A stretch of 64,000 nt of DNA from an uncultured Flavobacterium sp. (GTDB lineage Bacteria > Bacteroidota > Bacteroidia > Flavobacteriales > Flavobacteriaceae), in contig NZ_OX638201.1 of the NCBI RefSeq assembly GCF_951805225.1, positions 5,146,001 through 5,210,000 on the forward strand, read 5' to 3'. Made by a program: the position numbers and the translations under genes. This document shows, piece after piece, positions 27,339 through 36,196 of the stretch. Positions within the stretch are counted from its first letter, which is position 1. Each line of letters begins with the position of its first letter. Under the pieces are notes generated by a model that saw nothing but the letters and a program-made list of their open reading frames with translations, did no database searches and had not been told where the DNA came from.

Positions 27339-28661
27339 ATGATGAAAAACCAATTTTTTACCAAGCAGTTACTTGCAATTGCTTCTTTAATGATCCTAAC
27401 AGTTTCGTGTAATAATGACGACAATTTTACAGCAGCTCCGTCAATAAAAGGCGCACAACAATTAAAAGACACTTTAACTATTGGTAAAGCCCTAAAGTTA
27501 AGTTCGAAGTTAACAGATAGAAATAATGTTACTTACGAATGGGCTGTAGACGGAAAAGTTGTAGGATCTGATTCTACTTATGTTTTTAAACCAGAAACAA
27601 GAGGTGATTTTAAAGTTACAATGACAGCCAAAAATGATGGAGGAAAAACGTCTCTAACCTATAATGTTCTTGCATTAGGAACTTATGAAAATGGTTTTTT
27701 CATGATCAACGAAGGTTGGTACGGACACGGAACAGGAACAGTTGGGTTTTATAGATATGATACAAAAACTATTGAAGACAGTGTTTTTGTAAAAGCAAAT
27801 CCAGGTAAAGATTTAAAACCAGAATCGTCTACATTAGAATTTGGAACGATCTTTAACAAAAAACTATTCTTAGTTTCTAAAGTTGGCGGACCAGTTGTTG
27901 TTACAGATGCGTACACACTTAAAGAAGAAAAAAGAATTCCAGCTCAAGGCGGAAACGATTGGCGTGCAGTAGTTGGTATTGATCAAAATCAAGCATTATT
28001 GACCTCTGGTAATGGTATATATAAGCTTAATCTGAATACAATGGCATTAAACGGACAAGTTGCTGGTGTTACAGGTCAGGTTGGAGATATTGTTAAAGTT
28101 GGTAATTATGTTTTTGCATTATCTGCTTCACAAGGAGTTATTGTTCTTAATGCTTCAACATTTGCAGTTGTAAAAACGATTCCGGCTATGGTTTTAGGAT
28201 TTGCCGTTACGGATGATAAAAAAGTTTGGGCAGCGGGAGGTACAAACCTTATAAGTATAGATTCAGGTACGCTTACGGTAACAGAAATTCCGTTAGGTTT
28301 TCAAGCTTATGGAAGCTGGGGAGCATGGCATCCGGGATCTATTACGGCAGCCCAAAACAATGTTTTTATTGCTAAAAACGGAAGTTGGAGTGGTGGTAAA
28401 CAAGTTTATAAATATACTGGTACGACCGCATCTTTGGCTACACCTTTTATTACTTTAACACAATCAAATATATTATATGGTTCAGGAATTGGTTACGATC
28501 GTCTGAAAAATACTTTGGTTGTAAATACAGTAAATGAAGGATTTGGAGCAAATTTCGCAATCAATAATCTTTACTTATTCAATGCTGATTCTGGTGTTAA
28601 AACTGGTACAGTAAGTTTCTCAGGATATTATTTCCCTGCGGTTTCTGTATTTCAGCAATAG
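27339..28661 (+). CDS. BtuG-like surface beta-propeller lipoprotein (DUF5074/YncE type)
   Basis: 440-aa protein with a lipoprotein signal (ASLMILTVSCNNDDN, Cys24). After a PKD-like Ig domain (about 35-110; TYEWAVDGKVVGSDSTYVF) comes a seven-bladed-propeller-like region (about 115-440) with repeated blades such as VGDIVKVGNYVFALSASQGVIVLN. BtuG proteins of Bacteroides have this architecture and bind cobalamin at the surface for BtuB. Position behind a cobalamin riboswitch supports that role here. The start used is the second of two adjacent ATG codons or the first; they differ by one residue. Confidence 0.8.
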   Translation: MMKNQFFTKQLLAIASLMILTVSCNNDDNFTAAPSIKGAQQLKDTLTIGKALKLSSKLTDRNNVTYEWAVDGKVVGSDSTYVFKPETRGDFKVTMTAKNDGGKTSLTYNVLALGTYENGFFMINEGWYGHGTGTVGFYRYDTKTIEDSVFVKANPGKDLKPESSTLEFGTIFNKKLFLVSKVGGPVVVTDAYTLKEEKRIPAQGGNDWRAVVGIDQNQALLTSGNGIYKLNLNTMALNGQVAGVTGQVGDIVKVGNYVFALSASQGVIVLNASTFAVVKTIPAMVLGFAVTDDKKVWAAGGTNLISIDSGTLTVTEIPLGFQAYGSWGAWHPGSITAAQNNVFIAKNGSWSGGKQVYKYTGTTASLATPFITLTQSNILYGSGIGYDRLKNTLVVNTVNEGFGANFAINNLYLFNADSGVKTGTVSFSGYYFPAVSVFQQ

Positions 28662-28989
28662 TTTTTTTATTTCTTAACCGCAATCCCGATAGTTATCGGG
28701 AGCTAAGATTTACGCAAAGGTTCGCAAAGTGATTATAGCTTTGCGAACCTTTGTGTTTAAATAGATCAATAAAAAAACGTTGTAAGAGAATATATAACCG
28801 CAAAGTGCGCAAAGATTTTTTTAAGTAGGGATTTTGTAAAAAAAACGCAAAGTTCGCAAAGCTTGATCAACACAAAGCTTTGCGAACTTTGCGTGTTTGT
28901 TAACCACAATCCAAGGCAAAAAAAAACTTTGCGCGCTTTGCGGTAAAATCCGATGCAATTAAGCTTTTCACGGAAATATTTAAAAACAA
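28662..28989. repeat. Intergenic repeat region with hairpin and GCAAAG repeats
   Basis: A perfect 8-base hairpin TCCCGATA-GT-TATCGGGA (28684-28701) is followed by GCAAAG-type elements in both orientations: ACGCAAAGGTTCGCAAAG / CTTTGCGAACCTTTGTG (28712-28756) and further units to 28946, flanked by ACCGCAAAGTGCGCAAAG and GCGCGCTTTGCGGT. No gene is present in these 328 bases. Confidence 0.8.
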
Positions 28990-29017
28990 AAAACCCGAAT
29001 AGAAATATTCGGGTTTT
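28990..29017 (-). terminator. Terminator of tRNA-Phe
   Basis: On the minus strand AAAACCCGAATATTTCTATTCGGGTTTTTT is a stem with a T-run, beginning 2 bases after the tRNA 3' end. Confidence 0.88.
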
Positions 29018-29018
29018 G

Positions 29019-29091
29019 TGGTACCTCCAGGGATCGAACCAGGGACACATGGATTTTCAGTCCATTGCTCTACCATCTGAGCTAAGGTACC
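29019..29091 (-). tRNA. tRNA-Phe (anticodon GAA)
   Basis: 73 bases on the minus strand fold as a full cloverleaf. Acceptor GGTACCT pairs with AGGTACC, discriminator A. The D-arm has TAGCTCAGATGGTAGAGCA, the anticodon arm ATGGACTGAAAATCCAT has GAA, and the T-arm is CCCTGGTTCGATCCCTGG. CCA is not encoded. Confidence 0.97.
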
Positions 29092-29195
29092 TTTGTGTGC
29101 GTATTGCGGGTGCAAAGATAGAATCATTTTCCGTTTATCCAAAACATTTTTTTAAAAAAATCAATTCGTATCTTCGCAGAGGTAAAAAAATAAAT

Positions 29196-29930
29196 ATGGT
29201 TTTAGCAATTGATGTTGGTAATACAAGAATTAAAGCTTCTGTCTTTGAGGATAATAATGTTTTGGAAGGCTTTGTTTTTGATAAAAATGAGCTCGAAAAA
29301 AATATTGAAAAAATTTTAAAAAAATTTCCAAATTGCTCTGATTTGATCGTTGCTTCGGTTGGAAATATTGAAAAACAATCTTTTTTAGCTTTCGAAAAAA
29401 CACTAAATATTCATTTTTTTACACACGAAGATCTTTTTCCCTTTACAAATAAGTATGCAACTCCAAAAACTTTAGGAATTGACAGAATGATTTTGGCTTC
29501 CGGAGCAACTTTACAGTTTCCAAAACAAAATCGATTAGTAATTGATGCAGGAACTTGTATTACCTACGATTTCATCGACGAAAATGACAATTATCTGGGC
29601 GGAGCAATTTCTCTAGGCCTACGTTTAAGATATGAAGCGCTCCACAATTTCACGGCCAGATTGCCGTTACTGACTTTAGATGCACCTGAATCCTATATAG
29701 GAGACACGACTGCACAAGCCATTCATTCCGGAGTTGTCAATGGCTTCGTCTATGAGATTGATGGTTTTATCGATGAATATCGAGCAAACTTTTCAAATTT
29801 TATAATAATTTTAACGGGAGGTGATGCAGAATTTTTGGCTAAACGATTAAAAAATACCATATTTGCCAATTCAAATTTCTTACTGGAGAGTTTGAACCAA
29901 ACATTTCAATATAAAATCGACAATGATTAA
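29196..29930 (+). CDS. coaX: Type III pantothenate kinase
   Basis: 244-aa cytoplasmic kinase that phosphorylates pantothenate, the first step of coenzyme A synthesis. The start MVLAIDVGNTRIKASVFEDN carries the phosphate-1 motif (DVGNT). GIDRMILASGA and the VIDAGTCITYDFID motif follow, then GGAISLGLRLRYEALHNFTARLP and GVVNGFVYEIDG. Length is typical. A longer upstream frame exists but crosses the tRNA gene, so this start is preferred. Its 3' end overlaps the next gene by 8 bases, which suggests translational coupling. Confidence 0.95.
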   Translation: MVLAIDVGNTRIKASVFEDNNVLEGFVFDKNELEKNIEKILKKFPNCSDLIVASVGNIEKQSFLAFEKTLNIHFFTHEDLFPFTNKYATPKTLGIDRMILASGATLQFPKQNRLVIDAGTCITYDFIDENDNYLGGAISLGLRLRYEALHNFTARLPLLTLDAPESYIGDTTAQAIHSGVVNGFVYEIDGFIDEYRANFSNFIIILTGGDAEFLAKRLKNTIFANSNFLLESLNQTFQYKIDND

Positions 29931-31152
29931 AAAAATTATAGTAAGCGCTTGTTTGCTTATCTCGTTCGTTTCATTCGCTCAACAAGGAACAGCTTCTCCT
30001 TATTCTTTCTACGGAATTGGGGATGTAAGGTTCAAAGGAACACTTGAATACAGATCTATGGCCGGAGTTGCAGTAGAGCAGGATAGTATTCACTTAAACA
30101 TTGAGAATCCCGCGAGTTATGCCAGTTTGCTTCAGACGACTTTTACTGTTGGAGGAACTTTTGGAACTTCAAACTTAAAGACAAGTCAGGAAACTGCAAA
30201 AGCACAAAGAACTACTTTTGATTATTTGGCGATAGGAATTCCAATGGGAAAATTCGGTGCAGCATTTGGTTTGATCCCAGTATCTTCAGTTGGATATAAA
30301 ATTAGAAATGACAGAACGGACACTGAAGGAGCGACAAGTTCTCAGCTTAGTGGAACCGGTGGAATAAATAAAGTGTTTTTTGGTTTAGGTTATAAAATCA
30401 GACCAAACTGGAATATTGGTGCAGATGCTCAATATAACTTCGGAAAAATCACAACAACAAGTGTAGAACTTCTTACAGGTGTTCAAAACTCGACTGCAGA
30501 AACAAATGCAGCAGAGTTATCAGGTCTTAGTTTTAATATTGGTACAATGTATCAAGCTAAACTTACTCAAAAACTACAGTTATTTACTAGTTTGAATTAT
30601 ACTTTTGCAACTAATCTAAATTCTAATACAACAAGAGTTATTTCGGTTGATGGAGATTCTACTCCAGTAGTATTTGAGCCGCATGGTGATGATTTGAAAT
30701 TGCCAAACAAAGTAACATTTGGTGCAGGTATCGGACAGGCTAGAAAATGGTTAGTAGGAACTACAATGGCTTTTCAAGGAGACGGACAATTTGCGAATTA
30801 CTATAATTCAGAGCAAAATGTACGTTATGAAAAATACCAAAAATATGCAGTAGGAGGATATTATATTCCAAATTATACTTCTTTCTCAAACTATTTAAGC
30901 AGAATTACCTATAGAGGAGGATTTAAATACGAGAAAATTGGTTTAATAATCAATAATGAGTCTATAAAAGATGTTGGTATGACTTTAGGAGTTGGAGTTC
31001 CAATTCCTGGATCTTTTTCGAATGTAAACTTTGGTGTTGAATTTGGAAAAAGAGGTACTGTTTCTTCAAACCTTGTTCAGGAAAACTATGTAAACTTTAG
31101 TGTAAGTTTCTCTTTTAATGACAGATGGTTTATTAAGAGCAAATATAATTAA
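29923..31152 (+). CDS. Putative outer-membrane beta-barrel protein
   Basis: 409-aa protein with a signal peptide (ending SFVSFAQ) and alternating beta segments ending in VNFSVSFSFNDRWFIKSKYN, as in a membrane barrel. The start of the mature part (GTASPYSFYGIGDVRFKGTLEYRSMAG) is shared with FadL/OmpP1-like proteins of Bacteroidota found next to lptC. Function is uncertain. It overlaps coaX and precedes lptC, so a cell-envelope role fits. Confidence 0.75.
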   Translation: MIKKIIVSACLLISFVSFAQQGTASPYSFYGIGDVRFKGTLEYRSMAGVAVEQDSIHLNIENPASYASLLQTTFTVGGTFGTSNLKTSQETAKAQRTTFDYLAIGIPMGKFGAAFGLIPVSSVGYKIRNDRTDTEGATSSQLSGTGGINKVFFGLGYKIRPNWNIGADAQYNFGKITTTSVELLTGVQNSTAETNAAELSGLSFNIGTMYQAKLTQKLQLFTSLNYTFATNLNSNTTRVISVDGDSTPVVFEPHGDDLKLPNKVTFGAGIGQARKWLVGTTMAFQGDGQFANYYNSEQNVRYEKYQKYAVGGYYIPNYTSFSNYLSRITYRGGFKYEKIGLIINNESIKDVGMTLGVGVPIPGSFSNVNFGVEFGKRGTVSSNLVQENYVNFSVSFSFNDRWFIKSKYN

Positions 31153-31203
31153 ACATAAAATCTTATGTTTTTTTAAGCACATACAATTTACTACATTTGG
31201 CAA

Positions 31204-31758
31204 ATGAATTTACCAAAGAGATATATTATAAATGCTGTCACAGTTCTCGCTGTGACACTGTTTTTTGGATGCGAAAGTAACTTTAAGGATGTTCAGAAAT
31301 TTAACTTCTCTGAATTCGTTCCGGGCAGTGATGCTGATACCGTTAATATTAAGTATACAGATTCTGGGCGTATAACCGGTGTTTTGGTAAGTCCAAAAAT
31401 GCTGGATTATTCTAATCTGGATTTTCCTTTTACAGATTTTCCTAAAGGATTGGATGTTACTTTATACGACAAAAAACAAAAACGTACCTTTATAAGATCT
31501 AATTATGCTGTTTCATATAAGGCTACAGGTATAATAGATTTACAGGGAAAAGTGAAAATCACCTCAGAAACTGGTCAGATGCTGGAAACAGAGCAATTGT
31601 ATTTTGATCAGAAAAACGAATGGTTTTATACCGAAAGAAAATTCAAGCTTACAGATGCTAAAGGAGTTTCATACGGACAAGGAATAGATTTTAGTAAAGA
31701 TTTTAAAGTGATTAATTCGCAACGAGTAAGTGGTGAAATTGAATCATCAGAAGAATAA
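31204..31758 (+). CDS. lptC: LptC-like LPS export protein (lipoprotein)
   Basis: 184-aa protein with a lipoprotein-like N-terminus (AVTLFFGCESNF). The LptC beta-jellyroll fold is suggested by DSGRITGVLVSPKMLDY, then TLYDKKQKRTFIRSNYAV and LQGKVKITSETGQMLETEQLYFDQKNEWFYTERKFKL, the repeating strand pattern of the family. LptC links the inner-membrane LptBFG exporter to LptA for lipopolysaccharide transport. Bacteroidota versions are usually annotated as lipoproteins, as here. Confidence 0.85.
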   Translation: MNLPKRYIINAVTVLAVTLFFGCESNFKDVQKFNFSEFVPGSDADTVNIKYTDSGRITGVLVSPKMLDYSNLDFPFTDFPKGLDVTLYDKKQKRTFIRSNYAVSYKATGIIDLQGKVKITSETGQMLETEQLYFDQKNEWFYTERKFKLTDAKGVSYGQGIDFSKDFKVINSQRVSGEIESSEE

Positions 31759-31768
31759 AAAAAATATT

Positions 31769-31963
31769 ATGGGCTTAATAAAATACACACAATACCTTTA
31801 TTTGATAATTGCAGCTGCGTTTATTTATGACGGAATCACAAAATTAAATGATCCTGCAAATGGTTATTGGTTAAGTTTTGGGATTGCTGCAGTGAGCATT
31901 TTTATGTTCTTCTTCAGAAGAAAATATGCAAAGAAATTTGACGATCATTATAAAAAACAGTAA
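31769..31963 (+). CDS. Small membrane protein of unknown function
   Basis: 64 aa with two hydrophobic segments (YTQYLYLIIAAAFIYDGI and YWLSFGIAAVSIFMFFF), then a basic tail (RRKYAKKFDDHYKKQ). The start MGLIKYTQ is preferred over an upstream GTG because the latter overlaps lptC by 29 bases. It sits 10 bases after lptC and 2 bases before the CNNM protein, so it is within the operon. No function can be assigned. Confidence 0.75.
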   Translation: MGLIKYTQYLYLIIAAAFIYDGITKLNDPANGYWLSFGIAAVSIFMFFFRRKYAKKFDDHYKKQ

Positions 31964-31965
31964 AA

Positions 31966-33228
31966 ATGGAAATTAGTATTATAATACTATGTTTAATACT
32001 ATCAGCCTTTTTTTCAGGAATGGAAATAGCTTTTATTTCCTCGAATAAGATTTATCTTGAAATTGAAAAAAAACAAGATAATTTTCTTTCTCAGATTCTA
32101 ACCAAACTTACCGAAAACCCTTCAAAGTTTATCGCTGCAATGTTAATTGGTAATAACGTGGCTTTAGTTGTTTACGGTTTCTTTATGGGAGATTTAATTC
32201 TAAAATGCATCATAAGTTTAGGATTTCATTTTTCTGATTTTAGTAGTTTGTTGATTCAAACAATAACTTCGACTTTTATAGTTTTAATGACTGCGGAATT
32301 TCTTCCGAAAGTATTTTTTCAGATTTATGCCAATACGTTGATTAAAGCTTTTGCGCTTCCGGCGTATTTGTTTTATCGATTGTTCTATTACATTTCGACT
32401 TTCTTTATTTGGATATCAGATTTTGTTTTGAGGAAATTCTTTAAAACAGAAGGAGATCAGACGCAACTTTATTTTAGTAAAATAGAACTCGGAAATTATA
32501 TCACAGAACAAATGAATTCTGTAGAAGACGATGAAGAAGTAGATTCTGAGATTCAGATTTTTCAAAATGCTTTAGAGTTTTCAGGCGTAAAAGCGCGCGA
32601 TATTATGACGCCGCGTACAGAAATTGTAGATGTAGATTTATTTGACAGTATAACAGATCTTAAAGAATTATTTATTGAAACTGGATATTCTAAAATTGTA
32701 GTCAGTCAAAACTCTCTGGATGATATTGTGGGTTATGTGCATTCTTTTGACTTGTTTAAGAAGCCAAAAACGATCAAATCCGTTTTGATGACCGTTGAGT
32801 TTGTTCCGGAAACAATTTTGATAAAAGACGCTTTGAATTTGCTGATTAAAAAAAGAAAAAACGTTGCGGTAGTTCTAGATGAATACGGAGGAACTTCAGG
32901 AATTATTACAATCGAAGATATCGTAGAAGAACTTTTTGGAGAAATCGAAGACGAACATGATTCAGAAGAAGAAGAGTTGATTGAAGAAGAGTTAGGCGAA
33001 GGAAAATATTTGTTTTCGACACGCTTGGATGTGGAGTATTTAAATGAAACTTACAAGTTAATGATTCCAGAAGAAGATTCTTACGGGACTTTGGGAGGTT
33101 TTATTGTGAATTATACCAAAGAAATCCCTCAAAAGGGCGATGAAATCGTGATTGACAACTTTTATTTCGTGATTGAAGAGGCGACAAATAAGAAAATTGA
33201 ATTAGTCAAAATGACAATAAAAGACTGA
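31966..33228 (+). CDS. CNNM/CorC-type hemolysin-family membrane protein
   Basis: 420-aa protein of the HlyC/CorC family. An N-terminal CNNM domain with about four membrane segments (residues 1-160; LILSAFFSGMEIAFISSNKIYLE) is followed by a CBS pair (about 195-320; GVKARDIMTPRTEIVDVD ... VVLDEYGGTSGIITIEDIVEELFGEIEDEHD) and a C-terminal CorC/HlyC domain (LSTRLDVEYL-like to end). The family is linked to divalent cation transport. The flavobacterial relative GldE assists gliding motility, but I cannot separate that subgroup here. Confidence 0.87.
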   Translation: MEISIIILCLILSAFFSGMEIAFISSNKIYLEIEKKQDNFLSQILTKLTENPSKFIAAMLIGNNVALVVYGFFMGDLILKCIISLGFHFSDFSSLLIQTITSTFIVLMTAEFLPKVFFQIYANTLIKAFALPAYLFYRLFYYISTFFIWISDFVLRKFFKTEGDQTQLYFSKIELGNYITEQMNSVEDDEEVDSEIQIFQNALEFSGVKARDIMTPRTEIVDVDLFDSITDLKELFIETGYSKIVVSQNSLDDIVGYVHSFDLFKKPKTIKSVLMTVEFVPETILIKDALNLLIKKRKNVAVVLDEYGGTSGIITIEDIVEELFGEIEDEHDSEEEELIEEELGEGKYLFSTRLDVEYLNETYKLMIPEEDSYGTLGGFIVNYTKEIPQKGDEIVIDNFYFVIEEATNKKIELVKMTIKD

Positions 33229-33336
33229 TTTTTTAAATTAATAAAAAAAATTGTTGAAAATAAAACGCTAGTTGTATTGTTATTAACTAGATAATTGTAT
33301 TTTCGCAAACTGAATATAAAATTAACGATAATAAAA

Positions 33337-35436
33337 ATGGCAGTTTTAGCAAAAATTAGACAGCGTTCCGCTTTATTGATAGGAGTTATTGCACTTGCAT
33401 TATTTGCATTTATAATACAAGATCTTTTCACTAGAGGAAGTTTCGGTCAAAGTTCAAAAGATGTAGGAAGCATCGATGGAAAAGATATTTCATTTGAAGA
33501 CTTTAGAGTTAAAGTTAGTAATGTTGAAAAAAGTGGTCAAGGAATTACTTCCACTGAAGCTGCAAACAGAGTTTGGGATCAAGAAGTTTCAATCGCATTA
33601 TTATCTGCTCAGTTTGATAAATTGGGATTAAGAGTTGGTGAAAAACACTTACTTGAAGTTTTAAAAGCAGATCCGAATATTGGTAAAAACCCAATGTTCT
33701 TAAATGCAGCTGGATTATTTGATGTAGCTAAATTTAAAGAGTACTTCAAAACAAATCCTGAAGCAGCTCAATATCTTTCTCAAAAAGAGAATGATGCTGA
33801 ATTGAACGCAAAATATCAAATCTACAGCACACTTGTAAAAGCTGGACTTTATACAACTGTTAGCGAAGGAAAGTTGAAATATGAAATGGAAGCTAACAAA
33901 GTAAACTTTGCTTATGCTGCTGCATTATATTCTTCTATTAAAGATAGCGATGTTAAAATTTCTGATGATGAGATCGTTGCTTATATGAAGAAAAACGAGA
34001 AAAAATTCAAAGCTGATGAAACTCGTGAAATTCAATACGTTTTAGTAGAAGACAAAGCTTCAAAAGAAGACGAAGCTGAAATTAAAGCTAAAATCACTGC
34101 ATTATTAAACGGTAGAGTTGAGTACAATACAAAAACTGGTAAAAACGATACGTTACCTGGTTTTAGAAGTGCAACAAACATTGCTGAATTCGTAAACTCA
34201 AATTCTGACGTTCCTTACGATTCTACATACGTTCCTAAGAATGCTTTGCCAGCTATCGATGCTGATAAATTATTTAGTTTACCTGCAGGAGCAATTTATG
34301 GTCCTTATGTATACGGAAAATATTATGCTATCTCTAAATCTTTAGGATTTAAAGCTGGTGTTAACGCAAAAGCAAGTCATATCTTAATTGCTTATGAAGG
34401 ATCTCAAACTCCAAATGCTAAAGAAAAAAGAACTAAAGAAGAAGCTAAAGCTAAAGCTGAAGAAATTTTAGCACAAGTTCAGGCTAATCCTGATAGTTTC
34501 ATGATGTTGGCATTTACAAGTTCTGATGACTCATCTGCTCAACAAGGTGGAGATTTAGGATATTTTGGTCCAAATCAAATGGTGAAACCATTCAATGATT
34601 TTGTATTCAATAACGGAATTGGAAAAATTGGTTTAGTTGAAACTCCTTTCGGATTTCACATTATCAAAATTACAGATAAACAAGACGGAATTCGTTTAGC
34701 TACAATTGCTCAAAAAATTGAGCCATCTGAAGCTACTTCTGATAAAGTATTTACATTGGCAACTAAATTCGAAATGGACGCTGCTAATAAAGATTTCAAT
34801 ACTACGGCAAAAGAATTAGGTTTAAAAGTTGCTGCTCCGGTAACTGCAAAAGCTTTAGATGAGCAATTTGGTCCATTAGGAAACCAACGTAACATCATCA
34901 GATGGGCATATGACAAAGAAACAAGCAAAGGAGATGTAAAACGTTTTGAAATTGCTAATATTGGGCACGTAATTGCACAATACAAAAGCGAAAACAAATC
35001 AGGTTTAGTATCTGTTACTTTAGCTAGACCTTATGTTGAGCCAATCTTGAAAAACAAGAAAAAAGCTGAAATGTTAAAAGCTAAAATGACAGGATCTAGC
35101 CTTGAAGCTATTGCTAAAAGTGCTGGTGTAGCTGTTCAACAAGCTGCTGACGTAACTATGGATAACCCGGTATTACCTGGTGGAGTTGGACAAGAGCCAA
35201 GAGTTGTTGGTAATGCATTTGCTTTGTCTGCAAACAAAATCTCTGCTCCAATTGAAGGAAACACTGGAGTTTATGTTGTAAAAAACATCAGTACTGTTAA
35301 AGCTCCAGCTGCTGCTAATCATGCAGAATATGTAGCTAAAGTTAAAGCTCAAAGCGCATCTGATGCAAGCAGAATTTTGCCAGCATTGAAAGCTAACGCT
35401 AAAATTGAAGATAACAGATTACAATTTAACTACTAG
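33337..35436 (+). CDS. PpiD/SurA-type peptidyl-prolyl isomerase
   Basis: 699-aa envelope foldase. One N-terminal membrane anchor (ALLIGVIALALFAFIIQDLF), a SurA-N-like chaperone domain (about 45-240), a parvulin rotamase domain (about 340-450; ASHILIAYEG ... GGDLGYFGPNQMVKPFNDFVF ... VETPFGFHIIKITD), and a second degenerate region up to the end. Layout matches PpiD, which helps outer-membrane proteins fold in the periplasm. The start MAVLAKIRQRS is preferred over an upstream TTG frame. A terminator follows. Confidence 0.9.
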   Translation: MAVLAKIRQRSALLIGVIALALFAFIIQDLFTRGSFGQSSKDVGSIDGKDISFEDFRVKVSNVEKSGQGITSTEAANRVWDQEVSIALLSAQFDKLGLRVGEKHLLEVLKADPNIGKNPMFLNAAGLFDVAKFKEYFKTNPEAAQYLSQKENDAELNAKYQIYSTLVKAGLYTTVSEGKLKYEMEANKVNFAYAAALYSSIKDSDVKISDDEIVAYMKKNEKKFKADETREIQYVLVEDKASKEDEAEIKAKITALLNGRVEYNTKTGKNDTLPGFRSATNIAEFVNSNSDVPYDSTYVPKNALPAIDADKLFSLPAGAIYGPYVYGKYYAISKSLGFKAGVNAKASHILIAYEGSQTPNAKEKRTKEEAKAKAEEILAQVQANPDSFMMLAFTSSDDSSAQQGGDLGYFGPNQMVKPFNDFVFNNGIGKIGLVETPFGFHIIKITDKQDGIRLATIAQKIEPSEATSDKVFTLATKFEMDAANKDFNTTAKELGLKVAAPVTAKALDEQFGPLGNQRNIIRWAYDKETSKGDVKRFEIANIGHVIAQYKSENKSGLVSVTLARPYVEPILKNKKKAEMLKAKMTGSSLEAIAKSAGVAVQQAADVTMDNPVLPGGVGQEPRVVGNAFALSANKISAPIEGNTGVYVVKNISTVKAPAAANHAEYVAKVKAQSASDASRILPALKANAKIEDNRLQFNY

Positions 35437-35463
35437 TATTTAGTAATTAAATAATCAAAATAA

Positions 35464-35501
35464 AAAAACCCGAAATATTCATTTGAATATTTCGGGTTTT
35501 T
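35464..35501 (+). terminator. Rho-independent terminator after the ppiD-like gene
   Basis: AAAAACCCGAAATATTCA-TT-TGAATATTTCGGGTTTTT, an 18-base stem with A and T flanks, 28 bases after the stop. Confidence 0.9.
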
Positions 35502-35723
35502 CTTTGCGCTGTATTGTGTTTTTTGTAGTATTTATTAGCCGCTTTTCTTAATGTATATAGGAATAATAGAAATAAAATTTTAAAAATTTGTGATATTAAA
35601 ATTATTACAGTTAATTTGCTGCGATTTAACGAAGTAACTTCCGCCCCTAAGGTATTAGCTAAATTATAATTAACGGAGATAACAATCGAGTACTGTGGAT
35701 AAACAAAAATTTTATATTTTTTT

Positions 35724-36158
35724 ATGTTTAATTTGTTAAGAAGAAAACCTAGGGTGTATACCAAAATTGAGAATCATATTTTGGGGATAATTACGGAACT
35801 TTTAAAACTAAATAATACTGATATCAATTGTGATGAATTGGGAGGTAAGTATTATTTAAGTAATGAAGAACAGCATTTTAAAGTTACCGTATTAAGTAAT
35901 GACTATGTTATTAGGTTGACTAATACTCGTGATTCTGTTGCTGAAAAATATGAAAAACTTTTTGTCGAAGATGTTCTAAAAGCTATAAAAGAAGAAAAAC
36001 ATCGAAGGATGGAAGTCGTTTATGATTCTATCAATAATAGTATAGAAAAAATGGCTGAGCGTTTACATAATACACTTATCGAAACCAATGAGCTTGAAAC
36101 CCAAAAGGTGAGAAGGCTTGAAACGAAGCATATAAAAACAAAAAAAGTGAACTATTAG
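35724..36158 (+). CDS. Hypothetical protein, 144 aa
   Basis: Soluble protein with no signal peptide or membrane segment. The middle (KYYLSNEEQHFKVTVLSNDYVIRLTNTRDSVAEKYEKLF) looks like an alpha/beta domain, and the C-terminal half is a long charged helix likely to form a coiled coil (about 80-140; KEEKHRRMEVVYDSINNSIEKMAERL). I do not recognise a family. It stands alone between two terminators with its own upstream region (35437-35723), in which I see only the first terminator. Confidence 0.65.
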   Translation: MFNLLRRKPRVYTKIENHILGIITELLKLNNTDINCDELGGKYYLSNEEQHFKVTVLSNDYVIRLTNTRDSVAEKYEKLFVEDVLKAIKEEKHRRMEVVYDSINNSIEKMAERLHNTLIETNELETQKVRRLETKHIKTKKVNY

Positions 36159-36169
36159 TTCACTTTTTT
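36141..36169 (+). terminator. Terminator overlapping a stop codon
   Basis: AAAAAAGTGAACTATTAGTTCACTTTTTT. The TAG stop of the 144-aa gene lies in the loop/stem. It can also act for the convergent GHMP kinase gene. Confidence 0.88.
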
Positions 36170-36196
36170 TGTTTTATGTCAGGTTGTATTGATGAT

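Noticed and set aside
28953..29195. N-terminal extension of coaX
   Set aside because: It would run through the tRNA-Phe gene antisense; CoaX proteins begin at MVLAIDVGNT.
33295..33336. TTG start for the PpiD-like protein
   Set aside because: ATG at 33337 gives the expected short cytoplasmic start before the membrane anchor.
35447..35764. 105-codon minus-strand ORF
   Set aside because: Runs through the ppiD terminator and an AT-rich spacer with no recognisable motif.
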